Assembly (NCBI RefSeq): GCF_001043115.1 | Contig: NZ_LFME01000009.1 | Coordinates: forward strand, 1-64,000 | Source: Xanthomonas sp. NCPPB 1128 | Lineage (GTDB): Bacteria; Pseudomonadota; Gammaproteobacteria; Xanthomonadales; Xanthomonadaceae | DNA length: 64,000 bases | Direction: 5' to 3' | Shown: in pieces, positions 37,854 to 47,340 of the stretch | Numbering within the stretch: the first letter of the stretch is position 1 | How the letters are laid out: every line of letters starts with the position of its first letter | Translations under genes and position numbers: made by a program | The notes under the pieces: generated by a model | Database searches by the model: none | The model's input: only the letters and a program-made list of their open reading frames with translations | Told to the model about the DNA's origin: nothing

Positions 37854-38726
37854 TCACTCGGAGGCGGGCACCACGGAACCGTCAGAGGATACCGCAAAGC
37901 GCGCCACGTTCGCGCGCCTGAACGGGGTCAGATCCACGGTACTCCCGGATTGCTGAACCTGGACCGCGGAGGCATTGCCAAGCACCACGCGCCCGACCTG
38001 GCCCGGCGCATACGTGCGGGTCTCGCCCGCCTTCAGCAGCGCCTTCTCGACCGGCGTGCCATCCGGAGCGAGGATCTGCACCCAGCTGTCGCCCTGGAAC
38101 GACAGGCTCAGACTGTTCTTCTCCGGCTCCGCTGCCGGGCGCGGCATCGGCGTCAGCGAGGCGATGTACGGCGCGGCACTCGGCGCCGGCCGTGCGGCCG
38201 CCGGCGCGGCCGTTGCTGCCGCAGCGGCGCCATTGGCCGGCGTCGCCGTCGCGGTAGCGGCACCTCCCGGCGCCCCCGGCACCACGTCCAACGAAGCAGT
38301 GCTGGGGCCGTTGTCGTCGGCGAAGTGGCTGCGGGTCGCGTACCACACCGGCACCGCCAGTCCGGCGGTGATCACCACGTAGACCATGCGCCGCGTGGCG
38401 CTCTCGAGCATGCGTCGCAGCGGCGGGGTATGCGTGTGGCTGATCAATTCGACCGGCTGCACCGGCGCGATCTGCGCGGTCTGCAGCAAGGGCTCCAGAT
38501 CGACGCCGAGCAGGCGTGCGTAGCTGCGCAACTGCCCGCGGACGAACACCGGCGCGCCGAGGCGCTGCCACTGCTCCGACTCGAGTGCCTGTACCACATG
38601 CACCGGCATGCGCAGTCGGCTGCCGACGTCGTCGATGCTCAGGCCGGCCGCTTCGCGCGCTTCGCGGAGCTGTTGCCCGCAGCCTTTGGCGCCTTCGAAA
38701 GCGTTCGGATTGGAATCACTGATCAC
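37854..38726 (-). CDS. rodZ: Cell-shape protein RodZ
   Basis: The product is 290 residues. An N-terminal Xre-type helix-turn-helix (LREAREAAGLSIDDVGSRLR) binds MreB. One membrane helix (about 114-131) and an Ala/Pro/Thr-rich periplasmic linker (about 150-190) follow. The C-terminal beta domain (DUF4115; LSFQGDSWVQILAPDGTPVE) completes it. It helps couple MreB to cell-wall synthesis. Its start overlaps the pilF stop by 4 bp. In many gammaproteobacteria ispG and hisS lie between rodZ and yfgM; here only 64 bp separates them. Confidence 0.93.
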   Translation of the reverse strand: MISDSNPNAFEGAKGCGQQLREAREAAGLSIDDVGSRLRMPVHVVQALESEQWQRLGAPVFVRGQLRSYARLLGVDLEPLLQTAQIAPVQPVELISHTHTPPLRRMLESATRRMVYVVITAGLAVPVWYATRSHFADDNGPSTASLDVVPGAPGGAATATATPANGAAAAATAAPAAARPAPSAAPYIASLTPMPRPAAEPEKNSLSLSFQGDSWVQILAPDGTPVEKALLKAGETRTYAPGQVGRVVLGNASAVQVQQSGSTVDLTPFRRANVARFAVSSDGSVVPASE

Positions 38727-39541
38727 AATGCACTAGCCCCGGGTGTCGTGGTCGCGGCATCGGGAAACTCCTTGCGCAACCGCTGTTGGTAACGGCCGGC
38801 GGCAGCCTTGTCGCCCAGCCTTTGCTCAATCTGAATAGCAAGTTGTAACACGGAAGCGGTGGCAGGCGCAGCCGCCAGACGCCGCTCGGAGAAGGCCCGC
38901 GCCTCGAAAAAGCGCCCTTTTGCGACCTCGTTGCGGGCCATCGCCTCGAGTGCGTACGCGTTGTCCGGATCCAGGTCCAGCGCCTTGCGCAGGTCACGTT
39001 CGCCACGCTCGCGCTGGCCGACCTGCAGCGCGCAGCCGCCGGCATTGGCCAGCGCCGAGGCCGGCGTGGCGTAGTCCTGCAGCGCAAGCGCGCGGTCGAA
39101 CCAGGTCAGCGACTCAGCCGGCGAGCCGTTCGCGCACAGCCAGGCGCCGTAGTTGTTCAAGGTCGCGCCGTTGCTCGGCGCCAGCTCGGCGGCCTTGCGG
39201 TAGTACCCGCCGGCGGTCGCGGCATCGCCGCGGCGATCGGCGACCACCGCGAGCACGGTCAGCGCGTCGACCGACTCGGCGTCCAATGCCAGCGCCTTGC
39301 GCGCGTGGGTCTGCGCCGCGTCCAGGTCGTTGGAGGCCAGCCCGTTGGCGGCCAGGCCGAGTTGTTCCTGCAAGGCCACGCGCGACTTCACCGCGCGGCT
39401 GTCGCGGAAGGAATAATGCGGCTGCACCTGCTCGGCGGTGCGCACGGTGCCGGTCTTGGCGGCGATCCAGTTGCAGCCCGGCAAGGCCAGCACTGCGATC
39501 GCCACCACCGCGATGGAACGCCCTTGGCTACGCCACCGCAT
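38723..39541 (-). CDS. pilF: Type IV pilus pilotin lipoprotein PilF/PilW
   Basis: The product is a 272-residue outer-membrane lipoprotein that targets the PilQ secretin. The lipobox is LALPGC (Cys 23) and about six TPR repeats follow ([20 protein letters not shown], then [19 protein letters not shown] and so on), ending in a short polar tail. The start at 39541 gives a normal signal peptide. It overlaps the rlmN end by 14 bp and rodZ by 4 bp, so the run is one operon. Confidence 0.92.
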   Translation of the reverse strand: MRWRSQGRSIAVVAIAVLALPGCNWIAAKTGTVRTAEQVQPHYSFRDSRAVKSRVALQEQLGLAANGLASNDLDAAQTHARKALALDAESVDALTVLAVVADRRGDAATAGGYYRKAAELAPSNGATLNNYGAWLCANGSPAESLTWFDRALALQDYATPASALANAGGCALQVGQRERGERDLRKALDLDPDNAYALEAMARNEVAKGRFFEARAFSERRLAAAPATASVLQLAIQIEQRLGDKAAAGRYQQRLRKEFPDAATTTPGASAL

Positions 39542-40733
39542 CCCGATCCGCCCGCGTCTGCAATTCGCGCTTGAACTCGGCCTGGCGACGGGTGCGGTCC
39601 ATGACCTGCCCCTTGAGCTGCCCGCAGGCCGCATCGATGTCGTCGCCGCGCGTGCGCCGCACCATGGTCAGCACCTGCGCGTCCAGCAGGATCTTCTGGA
39701 ACGCGCGGATCTCGGTCTCGCCGGAGCGCTCATAGCGCGTGCCCGGGAACGGATTGAACGGGATCAGGTTGACCTTGCCGGCGTTCGACGCCTGCACCGC
39801 GTTGTCGAACTGGCGCATCAGCCGCGCCAGTTGCCGCGCATGCTCGGGCTGGTCGTTGATCCCCTTCATGAGGGTGTATTCGAAGGTCACCGATTCGCGA
39901 CGCTTGTTGGCGCGCAGATAACGCGCGCAGGCGGCCATCAGCTCGGCGATCGGGTACTTCTTGTTGAGCGGCACCAGAGTCTCGCGCAGCGCGTCGTTGG
40001 GCGCGTGCAGCGACACCGCCAGCGACACGTCGCTCTCGCTGGACAGACGGTCGATCTGCGGCACCAGGCCCGAGGTGGACAGGGTCACACGCTTGTTGGC
40101 CAGGCCATAGCCCAGATCGTCGCGCATCACGCTCATCGCGCGCACGACGTTGTCGAAATTCATCAGCGGCTCGCCCATGCCCATCATCACCACGTTGGTG
40201 AGACGGCGCATCTGGTGCGGCACGTTGCCCAGGTGCCGCGCCGCCACCCACACCTGGCCGATGATCTCGGCGGTGGAGAGGTTGCGGTTGAAGCCCTGGG
40301 TGGCGGTGGAGCAGAAGGTGCAGTTGAGGCCGCAGCCGACCTGCGAGGACACGCACAGCGTGCCGCGGGTCTTGTCGGGGATGTACACGGTCTCGATCGC
40401 GTTCTTGCCGTCCACACCCATTGCCAGCAACCACTTGTGGGTGCCGTCGGTGGAAGGCTTGTCGAACACGATGTTGGGGACGACGACCTCGGCATGCTGC
40501 TGCAGCTTGGCGCGCAGCGCCTTGCCGAGGTCGGTCATCTGGTCGAAGTCGGTGACGTAGCGGTGGTGGATCCACTTCATCACCTGGTGGGCACGGTAGC
40601 GCGCTTCGCCAAGGGTCTCGGCGAAGAAACGCTCCAGCCCCTCGCGATCGAGGTCAAGCAGATTCTGCTTGGCCGCCGCGCCGGTCCGCACGGGATCGGC
40701 GATGGCCAAGGGAGGATGGACGACCTCGTTCAC
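39528..40733 (-). CDS. rlmN: Dual-specificity 23S rRNA/tRNA adenine-C2 methyltransferase RlmN
   Basis: The product is a 401-residue radical-SAM enzyme that methylates C2 of A2503 in 23S rRNA and A37 in tRNAs. The cluster motif is CGLNCTFC (CxxxCxxC) after VSSQVG. The two RlmN cysteines are represented by the conserved Cys in [12 protein letters not shown] and an upstream partner. I chose GTG 40733 because AGCGAGG lies just before it and it gives the MNEVV...[13 protein letters not shown] start; longer in-frame starts run into ndk. ndk lies 11 bp upstream on the same strand. Confidence 0.95.
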   Translation of the reverse strand: MNEVVHPPLAIADPVRTGAAAKQNLLDLDREGLERFFAETLGEARYRAHQVMKWIHHRYVTDFDQMTDLGKALRAKLQQHAEVVVPNIVFDKPSTDGTHKWLLAMGVDGKNAIETVYIPDKTRGTLCVSSQVGCGLNCTFCSTATQGFNRNLSTAEIIGQVWVAARHLGNVPHQMRRLTNVVMMGMGEPLMNFDNVVRAMSVMRDDLGYGLANKRVTLSTSGLVPQIDRLSSESDVSLAVSLHAPNDALRETLVPLNKKYPIAELMAACARYLRANKRRESVTFEYTLMKGINDQPEHARQLARLMRQFDNAVQASNAGKVNLIPFNPFPGTRYERSGETEIRAFQKILLDAQVLTMVRRTRGDDIDAACGQLKGQVMDRTRRQAEFKRELQTRADRDAVA

Positions 40734-40744
40734 GACGACCTCGC

Positions 40745-41170
40745 TTAGCGCGAAACCACTTCGGTGGCGGCGAAGAAATACGCCACTTCGTTGGCGGCGT
40801 TCTCGACCGAGTCCGAGCCGTGCGCGGCGTTGGCGTCGATCGAATCGGCGAAGTCGGCGCGGATGGTGCCCGGCGCGGCGTCCTTCGGGTTGGTGGCGCC
40901 CAGCAGGTCGCGGTGCGCGGCCACGGCGTTCTCGCCTTCCAGCGCCTGGATCATCACCGGGCCGGAGATCATGAACTCGACCAGCGCGTTGAAGAACGGA
41001 CGCTCGCGGTGCACGGCGTAGAAGCCCTCGGCCTCGCGGCGCGACAGCTGCTTGTACTTGGCGGCCACGACCTTCAGGCCGGCCTTCTCGAAGCGCGAGT
41101 AGATTTCGCCGATGACGTTCTTGGCGACGGCGTCGGGCTTGATGATGGACAGGGTGCGCTCCAGCGCCAT
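40745..41170 (-). CDS. ndk: Nucleoside diphosphate kinase
   Basis: The product is 141 residues and transfers the gamma-phosphate of ATP to NDPs. The N-terminus [20 protein letters not shown] and the active-site loop [12 protein letters not shown] (phospho-His) are canonical. It is the first gene of the run down to der. Its leader contains a strong minus-strand terminator-like hairpin (41218-41242) and a second hairpin (41189-41206) before the ribosome site GGAGAA. Confidence 0.97.
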   Translation of the reverse strand: MALERTLSIIKPDAVAKNVIGEIYSRFEKAGLKVVAAKYKQLSRREAEGFYAVHRERPFFNALVEFMISGPVMIQALEGENAVAAHRDLLGATNPKDAAPGTIRADFADSIDANAAHGSDSVENAANEVAYFFAATEVVSR

Positions 41171-41188
41171 GGGAAGTTCTCCGTTGGG

Positions 41189-41242
41189 CGGGCCACTGAA
41201 GGCCCGAGGTTAACATGAAAAAAACCCGCGTCAAAACGCGGG
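41189..41242 (-). terminator. Intrinsic-terminator hairpin plus second hairpin in the ndk leader
   Basis: On the minus strand a stem CCCGCG-TTTTGA-CGCGGG is followed by seven T (41242 down to 41218), a textbook intrinsic terminator. It ends about 48 nt before the ndk start. A second hairpin CGGGCC-N6-GGCCCG (41206-41189) lies between it and ndk. No minus-strand gene precedes it, so it is either an attenuator, the end of a short unannotated RNA, or overlaps the ndk promoter. Confidence 0.7.
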
Positions 41243-41351
41243 CTTAGCCAGAATTGCGATGGACAATTCTATCCAATCGGCGCCGGCTTTGCACGGCCAG
41301 GCTGAATCGTGCTGCAAAGCAGCATGACGCGCCTGCCGCCCAGGCCTAGAC

Positions 41352-41367
41352 TCAAACAATCGTTTGA
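41352..41367. promoter_or_regulatory. PsrA-type operator upstream of the TetR gene
   Basis: A perfect palindrome TCAAAC-AATC-GTTTGA contains the PsrA consensus (G/C)AAAC-N2-4-GTTT(G/C) known from Pseudomonas. It starts 33 bp before the TetR start codon, in position for autorepression. Confidence 0.7.
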
Positions 41368-41384
41368 TTGATTCTGGCGGCCGC

Positions 41385-42017
41385 ATGGCAAAGCAAGCGC
41401 ACTTCTCGACCAAGGACCGCATCCTCAGCGCGGCCGAGGAACTGTTCGCGCAACACGGCTTTTCCGGCACCTCGCTGCGCCAGGTCACCAGCCAGGCCGA
41501 CGTGAACATCGCCGCGGTGAACTACCACTTCGGGTCCAAGGAAAACCTGGTCAATGAGGTGTTCAGGCGGCGCATGGACGAAATGACCGCCGCGCGCATG
41601 GCGCAGCTGGAAGCCGCGCAACGGCAGCATCCCGGCCAGCTCGGCCCGGTGCTGGCCGCCTTCGTCGAACCGGCCCTGGCGATGGCCCAGGAGCGGCAGA
41701 GCGGCGGCGCCTTCGTGCGGGTGATCGCCCGCGCCTACGCCGAGAACAACGACAGCCTGCGCCAGTTCCTGTCCGACCACTACGGCCACGTGCTGCGCGA
41801 GTTCGGCAAGGCCATCGCCGCCTGCGTGCCCGGGCTGAGCAAGCAGGAACTGTACTGGCGCCTGGATTTCCTGGCCGGCGCCCTGACCTACGCCATGGCC
41901 GACTTCGGCCTGATCAAGCGCCCCGCCGGCGTCAGCGAGGGCGCACACCGCGCCCACGCCGCCCGCGAACTCATCCGTTTCGCCGAAGCCGGCTTCCTCG
42001 CCCACTCGGTTCCCTGA
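41385..42017 (+). CDS. TetR/AcrR regulator, PsrA-like fatty-acid sensor
   Basis: The product is 210 residues. The N-terminal DNA-binding domain (KDRILSAAEELFAQHGFSGT, SLRQVTSQADVNIAAVNYHF, GSKENLV) closely follows the Pseudomonas PsrA pattern, and the C-terminal part is a TetR_C ligand domain. PsrA represses itself and fatty-acid degradation genes and is released by long-chain fatty acids or acyl-CoA. That fits its place 34 bp upstream of fadN-fadA and the operator at 41352. The start at 41385 is preferred over 41364, which would lie inside the operator. Confidence 0.85.
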   Translation: MAKQAHFSTKDRILSAAEELFAQHGFSGTSLRQVTSQADVNIAAVNYHFGSKENLVNEVFRRRMDEMTAARMAQLEAAQRQHPGQLGPVLAAFVEPALAMAQERQSGGAFVRVIARAYAENNDSLRQFLSDHYGHVLREFGKAIAACVPGLSKQELYWRLDFLAGALTYAMADFGLIKRPAGVSEGAHRAHAARELIRFAEAGFLAHSVP

Positions 42018-42051
42018 TCCCGCAAACGTTGACCCACAGAGGCTGATCGCT

Positions 42052-44424
42052 ATGTCCAATCCCCTGCTCGTCCGCCGTGCCGCCGTCCTGGGCGCGGGCG
42101 TGATGGGTGCGCAGATCGCTGCGCACCTGACCAACGCCGGCGTCGACACCGTGGTATTCGACCTCCCCGCCAAGGAAGGCCCCGCCGATGGCGTGGTGCT
42201 CAAGGCGATCGCCAACCTGACCAAGCTCAGCCCGGCACCGCTGGCCAGCACCGCGCTGGCCGAGGCCATCACCCCGGCCAACTACGACTCCGGCCTGGAG
42301 CAGTTGCGCGGCTGCGACCTGATCATCGAAGCCATCGCCGAGCGCATGGACTGGAAACAGGACCTGTACAAGAAGATCGCGCCGTTCGTGTCCGACCATG
42401 CGGTGCTGGCCTCCAACACCTCCGGCCTGGGCATCAACGCCCTGTCCGACGTGCTGCCGGAACAACTGCGCCACCGCTTCTGCGGCGTGCACTTCTTCAA
42501 TCCCCCGCGCTACATGCACCTGGCCGAGCTGATCCCGGCCAAGCACACCGAGCCGGCGGTGCTGGAAGGCCTGGAGAGCTTCCTGGTCACCACCCTGGGC
42601 AAGGGCGTGGTCTACGCCAAGGACACCCCGAACTTCATCGGCAACCGCATCGGCGTGTTCTCGATCCTGTCCACCATCCACCACACCGAGCAGTTCGGCC
42701 TGGGCTTCGACGAGGTCGACGGCCTCACCGGCCCGCTGGTCGGACGTCCCAAGTCGGCGACCTATCGCACCTCCGACGTGGTCGGCCTGGACACCATGGC
42801 GCACGTCATCAAGACCATGGGCGACACCCTGCCGAACGATCCCTGGCATGCCTTCTTCAAGGCGCCGAAGTGGCTGGAGGCGCTGATCGGCAAGGGCGCG
42901 CTGGGCCAGAAGACCGGCGCCGGCATCTTCCGCAAGGTCGGCAAGGACATCGTGGTGCTGGACCTGCAGAAGCAGGACTACCGCCCGGCCGACCGCGCCG
43001 CCGCGCCGGAAGTCGTCGAGATCCTGAAGATCAAGAACCCGGCCGAGAAGTTCGCCAAGCTGCGCGAGAGCCAGCATCCGCAGGCGCAGTTCCTGTGGGC
43101 GACCTTCCGCGACCTGTTCCACTACAGCGCCTACCACCTGGCCGACATCGCCGAGACCGCGCGCGACGTGGATCTGGCGATCCGCTGGGGCTACGGCTGG
43201 GCGCTGGGTCCGTTCGAGACCTGGCAGGCGGCCGGCTGGAAGCAGGTCGCGCAGTGGATCGCCGACGACATCGCCGCCGGCAAGAGCATGAGCAGCGCGC
43301 CGCTGCCGAACTGGGTGTTCGACGGCCGCGACGGCGTGCACGCCGCCGAAGGCTCGTACAGCCCGGCGCGCGACGCCAAGCTGCCGCGCTCGGCGCTGCC
43401 GGTGTACAAGCGCCAGCGCTTCCCTGATCCGCTGCTGGGCGAAAAGTTCGCGCAGGGCGAGACCGTGTTCGAGAACGACGGCCTGCGCCTGTGGCACGAC
43501 GGCGACGACATTGCCGTGGTCAGCTTCAAGACCAAGATGAACACCGTCTCCGACCAGGTGCTGGACGGCCTGCAGGAAGCGGTCGGCCGCGCCGAGAAGG
43601 ACTTCAAGGGCCTTGTGCTGTGGCAGCACAAGGAACCCTTCTCCGCCGGCGCCGACCTGGCCGGCGCGCTGGGCCTGCTGCAGGCCGGCAAGGTCGACGC
43701 ATTCGAGGCGATGGTCGCCAACTTCCAGGCCACCAGCCAGCGCATCAAGTATTCGCTGGTGCCGGTGGTCGCGGCGGTGCGCGGGCTGGCGCTGGGCGGC
43801 GGCTGCGAGTTCCAGATGCACAGTGCCAAGACCGTGGCCGCGCTGGAGAGCTACATCGGCCTGGTCGAGGCCGGCGTGGGCCTGCTGCCGGCCGGTGGCG
43901 GCCTCAAGGAGATCGCGGTGCGCGCGGCGCAGGCTGCCGGTCCCGGCGGCGATGTGTTCGCCGAACTGAAGAAGACCTTCGAGACCGTCGCCATGGCCAA
44001 GGTCTCCACGTCGGCGGTCAACGCCAAGGAACTGGGCCTGCTGCGCGGCACCGACAAGGTGGTGTTCAACAGCTACGAATCGCTGTACATCGCCAAGGCC
44101 GAGGCGCGCGCCCTGGCCGAGGGCGGCTACCGCCCGCCGCTGCCGGCGCGACGCATCCAGGTCGCCGGCGACGTCGGCATCGCCACCTTCAAGATGCTGC
44201 TGGTCAACATGCTGGAAGGCCGCTTCATCAGCGAGTACGACTACGAGATCGCCACCCGCATCGCCACCGTGCTGTGCGGCGGCGAGGTCGACCGCGGGGC
44301 GCTGGTGGACGAGGAATGGCTGCTCAAGCTCGAGCGCAAGCACTTCGTCGAACTGGCCCAGCAGGAAAAGACCCAGGCGCGCATCGGGCACATGCTCAAG
44401 ACGGGTAAGCCCCTCAGGAACTGA
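42052..44424 (+). CDS. Fused 3-hydroxyacyl-CoA dehydrogenase / enoyl-CoA hydratase (FadN-like)
   Basis: The product is 790 residues. Unlike FadB, the dehydrogenase comes first (Rossmann GAGVMG at about residue 15; NTSGLGINAL; GVHFFNPPRYMHLAELI; VYAKDTPNFIGNRIG). The hydratase/crotonase part follows (about 490 onward, with GLALGGGCEFQMHSA). This is the FadN order known from Bacillus. It carries out the second and third steps of beta-oxidation in the cytosol. fadA follows after 165 bp containing a repeat, and the PsrA-like gene precedes it. Confidence 0.92.
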   Translation: MSNPLLVRRAAVLGAGVMGAQIAAHLTNAGVDTVVFDLPAKEGPADGVVLKAIANLTKLSPAPLASTALAEAITPANYDSGLEQLRGCDLIIEAIAERMDWKQDLYKKIAPFVSDHAVLASNTSGLGINALSDVLPEQLRHRFCGVHFFNPPRYMHLAELIPAKHTEPAVLEGLESFLVTTLGKGVVYAKDTPNFIGNRIGVFSILSTIHHTEQFGLGFDEVDGLTGPLVGRPKSATYRTSDVVGLDTMAHVIKTMGDTLPNDPWHAFFKAPKWLEALIGKGALGQKTGAGIFRKVGKDIVVLDLQKQDYRPADRAAAPEVVEILKIKNPAEKFAKLRESQHPQAQFLWATFRDLFHYSAYHLADIAETARDVDLAIRWGYGWALGPFETWQAAGWKQVAQWIADDIAAGKSMSSAPLPNWVFDGRDGVHAAEGSYSPARDAKLPRSALPVYKRQRFPDPLLGEKFAQGETVFENDGLRLWHDGDDIAVVSFKTKMNTVSDQVLDGLQEAVGRAEKDFKGLVLWQHKEPFSAGADLAGALGLLQAGKVDAFEAMVANFQATSQRIKYSLVPVVAAVRGLALGGGCEFQMHSAKTVAALESYIGLVEAGVGLLPAGGGLKEIAVRAAQAAGPGGDVFAELKKTFETVAMAKVSTSAVNAKELGLLRGTDKVVFNSYESLYIAKAEARALAEGGYRPPLPARRIQVAGDVGIATFKMLLVNMLEGRFISEYDYEIATRIATVLCGGEVDRGALVDEEWLLKLERKHFVELAQQEKTQARIGHMLKTGKPLRN

Positions 44425-44572
44425 GATTCGGGAGTCGGGATTGGGGATTCGTTACGGCGGATCCCCAATACCTGATGCCACCCTCGCCTCCCACTATTTA
44501 TCAGCCGGGCAAGAAGCATTCGACGCCGGGATCCGCTCTGACGAATCCCGAATCCCGAATCCCCAATCCCGG
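44425..44572. repeat. Paired GGGATTCGGG-type inverted repeat between fadN and fadA
   Basis: The left arm (44425-44451) starts immediately after the fadN stop codon. The right arm (44542-44572) ends just before the fadA ribosome site. As mRNA the arms can form a long stem within the operon. Same family as at 24222 and 25846. Confidence 0.75.
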
Positions 44573-44589
44573 CTTTCGGAGAAAGCCAA

Positions 44590-45795
44590 ATGAGCAAACA
44601 GATCCAGGAAGCCTACATCGTCGCCGCCACCCGCACCCCGGTCGGCAAGGCGCCCAAGGGCATGTTCCGCAACACCCGTCCCGACGACATGCTGGCGCAC
44701 GTGCTACGCGCGGTGGTGGCGCAGGCGCCGGGCATCGACCCCTCGCGCATCGACGATGCGATCATCGGCTGCGCGATGCCCGAGGGCGAGCAAGGCATGA
44801 ACGTGGCGCGCATCGGCGTGCTGCTGGCCGGCCTGCCGAACTCGGTGGCCGGGCAGACCATCAACCGCTTCTGCTCCTCGGGCATCCAGGCGGTGGCGCT
44901 GGCGGCCGACCAGATCCGCCTGGGCAACGCCGACCTGATGCTGGCCGGCGGCACCGAATCGATGTCGATGGTGCCGATGATGGGCAACAAGGTCGCGCTG
45001 TCGCCGAGCGTGTTCGCCGACGACCACGTGGCGATCGCCTACGGCATGGGCATCACCGCCGAGAAGGTGGCCGAGGAGTGGAAGGTGTCGCGCGAGGACC
45101 AGGACGCCTTCGCCCTCGCCTCCCACCAGAAGGCCATCGCCGCGATCGCCGCCGGCGAGTTCCGCGACGAGATCAGCCCCTACGAGATCGTCTCGCACCA
45201 ACCCGACCTGGCCGGCAACGTCATCGCCCTGCGCAAGAAGCTGGTCGACACCGACGAAGGCCCGCGCCCGGATAGCTCCATCGAGGGCCTGGCCAAGCTG
45301 CGCCCGGTGTTCCGCAACGGCCAGTCCGGCGGCAGCGTCACCGCCGGCAACTCCTCGCAGATGAGCGACGGCGCCGGTGCGGTGCTGCTGGCCTCCGAGC
45401 AGGCGATCAAGGACTACGGGCTGACCCCGCTGGCCCGCTTCGTCAGCTTCTCGGTCGCCGGCGTGCGCCCGGAAGTGATGGGCATCGGCCCGATCGAGGC
45501 GATTCCGAAGGCGCTCAAGCAGGCCGGCCTAAGCAAGGACCAGCTGGACTGGATCGAGCTCAACGAAGCCTTCGCCGCGCAGTCGCTGGCGGTGATCCGC
45601 GACAGCGGCCTGGATCCGTCCAAGGTCAACCCGCTGGGCGGCGCCATCGCCCTGGGCCATCCGCTCGGTGCCACCGGCGCGATCCGCACCGCCACCCTGG
45701 TGCACGGCCTGCGCCGGCGTCAGCAGAAGTACGGCATGGTCACCATGTGCATCGGCACCGGCATGGGCGCCGCGGGGATCATCGAGGCGCTGTAA
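44590..45795 (+). CDS. fadA: Acetyl-CoA C-acyltransferase (3-ketoacyl-CoA thiolase)
   Basis: The product is 401 residues and cleaves 3-ketoacyl-CoA with CoA in the last beta-oxidation step. Nucleophile Cys in [10 protein letters not shown], the LNEAFAAQ motif, [15 protein letters not shown] (catalytic His) and [10 protein letters not shown] (second Cys) are all present. The start at 44590 has GGAGA upstream. It is downstream of the fadN-like gene and convergent with galU, with a repeat array and a perfect terminator between. Confidence 0.95.
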   Translation: MSKQIQEAYIVAATRTPVGKAPKGMFRNTRPDDMLAHVLRAVVAQAPGIDPSRIDDAIIGCAMPEGEQGMNVARIGVLLAGLPNSVAGQTINRFCSSGIQAVALAADQIRLGNADLMLAGGTESMSMVPMMGNKVALSPSVFADDHVAIAYGMGITAEKVAEEWKVSREDQDAFALASHQKAIAAIAAGEFRDEISPYEIVSHQPDLAGNVIALRKKLVDTDEGPRPDSSIEGLAKLRPVFRNGQSGGSVTAGNSSQMSDGAGAVLLASEQAIKDYGLTPLARFVSFSVAGVRPEVMGIGPIEAIPKALKQAGLSKDQLDWIELNEAFAAQSLAVIRDSGLDPSKVNPLGGAIALGHPLGATGAIRTATLVHGLRRRQQKYGMVTMCIGTGMGAAGIIEAL

Positions 45796-45817
45796 GCCGC
45801 GCACGTGGGTGGGTGGA

Positions 45818-46290
45818 TTAGCTCCTCTCCCGTCGGGAGAGGGATTTGGGTGAGGGCCGGGGGCACTGAAGCGCCCGCGCTGACCTGCCCATGCGAGGCT
45901 CGCCCGGACCCTCATCCGCCCCTGCGGGGCACCTTCTCCCGACGGAAGAAGGGACACGCCATAGCCCCTCTCCCGCCGGGAGAGGGGTTTGGGTGAGGAC
46001 CGGGAGCACTGAAGCGCCCGCGCTGACCTGTACATGCGAGGCTTCGCCCGGACCCGCATCCGCCCCTGCGGGGCACCTTCTCCCGACGGGAGAAGGGACA
46101 CGCCATAGCCCTTCTCCCGCCGGGAGAGGGGTTTGGGTGAGGGCCGGGGGCACTGAAGCGCCCGCGCTGACCTGTGCATGCGAGGCTTCGCCCGGACCCT
46201 CATCCGCCCCTGCGGTGCACCTTCTCCCGACGGGAGAAGGGGACACGCCATCGCCCCTCTCCCTCCGGGAGAGGGGTTGGGGTGAGGGTC
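45818..46290. repeat. Tandem array of ~144-bp hairpin units
   Basis: Three full units and a partial start near 45818, 45961, 46105 and 46250 (period about 144). Each has CCTCTCCCG..CGGGAGAGG and CCTTCTCCCG..CGGGAGAAGG palindromes with a GGCACTGAAGCGCCCGCGCT spacer. It is the same hairpin family as the 30346 array but with different spacers. Frames through it are incidental. Confidence 0.85.
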
Positions 46291-46320
46291 CGGCATCAAG
46301 TGTTGCTGTACAAACAACGT

Positions 46321-46362
46321 ACAAACAGAAAAGGCAGCCGCGAGGCTGCCTTTTCTGTTTGT
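46321..46362. terminator. Perfect bidirectional terminator between fadA and galU
   Basis: A 19-bp perfect stem (ACAAACAGAAAAGGCAGCC) has a GCGA loop. T-rich arms on both strands allow it to end both the fadA and the galU transcripts. Confidence 0.9.
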
Positions 46363-46458
46363 CATCTGATTCCACCCATCTGGATCGAATCAGCGGCTTG
46401 ACGCTCTTGGATCAGCACTCGGCCGCGCGCCGCCCTGCAGCGGCGCGCGGCGCCAGGC

Positions 46459-47340
46459 TCACTCCTCAGCGAGCATCTGCGTGAGCTTCTCGCGCGCCGG
46501 CTTGGCCAGCTTCTTGTTCTCCAGCGCGAAGCGGATGGTCGCCTCGACCAGGCCCAGGTGCGTACCGCAGTCGAAGCGGGTGCCCTCGAAGCGGTAGGCG
46601 TCGACCTCTTCGCTCTTCAGCAGCGCAGCGATGGCGTCGGTCAGCTGGATCTCGCCGCCGGCGCCGGTGCCGGTGCTTTCCAGCAGTTCGAAGATCTTCG
46701 AGCTGAGCACGTAGCGCCCGACCACCGCCAGATCGCTCGGCGCGTCTTCCGGCTTGGGCTTTTCGACGATCTGCGCGATGCGGCCCTTGCGGCCATCGAA
46801 GGCCTCGGTGGCCACGATGCCGTAGCTGGCGGCGTTCTCGTGCGGCACGTCTTCCACCGCGATCACGCTGGCGCCGCTGCGCTCGTTGAGATCGGCCATC
46901 TGCTTCAGCGCGCCGTCGCCGCGGTTCCAGATCAGGTCGTCCGGCAGCAGCACCGCAAACGGCTCGTCGCCGATCACCGACTTGGCGCACAGCACCGCGT
47001 GGCCCAGGCCCAACGCTTCGGCCTGGGTCACGAAGATCGCGCGCACGCCCTCGGGCAGCACGTGTCGGATCATTTCCAGCTGCTCGTGCTTGCCGGCACG
47101 CTCCAGCTTCTGCTCCAGTTCGTAGGCCTTGTCGAAATAATCCGCGACCGCGTGCTTGTAGCGGTTGGTGACGAAAATCAGGGTGTCGCAACCGGCTTCG
47201 ATCGCCTCGTCCACCGCGTACTGGATCAACGGCCGATCGATGATCGGCAGCATTTCCTTGGGGACGGTCTTGGTGGCGGGAAGGAAGCGGGTACCCAAAC
47301 CTGCGACCGGGAATACTGCCTTGCGGATTCTCTTGCTCAT
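46459..47340 (-). CDS. galU: UTP-glucose-1-phosphate uridylyltransferase GalU
   Basis: The product is 293 residues and makes UDP-glucose for LPS and exopolysaccharide. The N-terminal nucleotide loop VFPVAGLGTRFLPATKTVPK, LIFVTNRYKHAVADYF, the metal/sugar motif VLLPDDLIW and the FEGTRFDCGTHLG C-terminal motif are all present. Its ATG overlaps the stop of the upstream epimerase gene by one base, so translation is coupled. Confidence 0.96.
   Translation of the reverse strand: MSKRIRKAVFPVAGLGTRFLPATKTVPKEMLPIIDRPLIQYAVDEAIEAGCDTLIFVTNRYKHAVADYFDKAYELEQKLERAGKHEQLEMIRHVLPEGVRAIFVTQAEALGLGHAVLCAKSVIGDEPFAVLLPDDLIWNRGDGALKQMADLNERSGASVIAVEDVPHENAASYGIVATEAFDGRKGRIAQIVEKPKPEDAPSDLAVVGRYVLSSKIFELLESTGTGAGGEIQLTDAIAALLKSEEVDAYRFEGTRFDCGTHLGLVEATIRFALENKKLAKPAREKLTQMLAEE

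Noticed and set aside
45818-46290. CRISPR array or protein-coding repeats
   Set aside because: 144-bp units with conserved spacers and hairpins; open frames exist on both strands only because the units lack stops.
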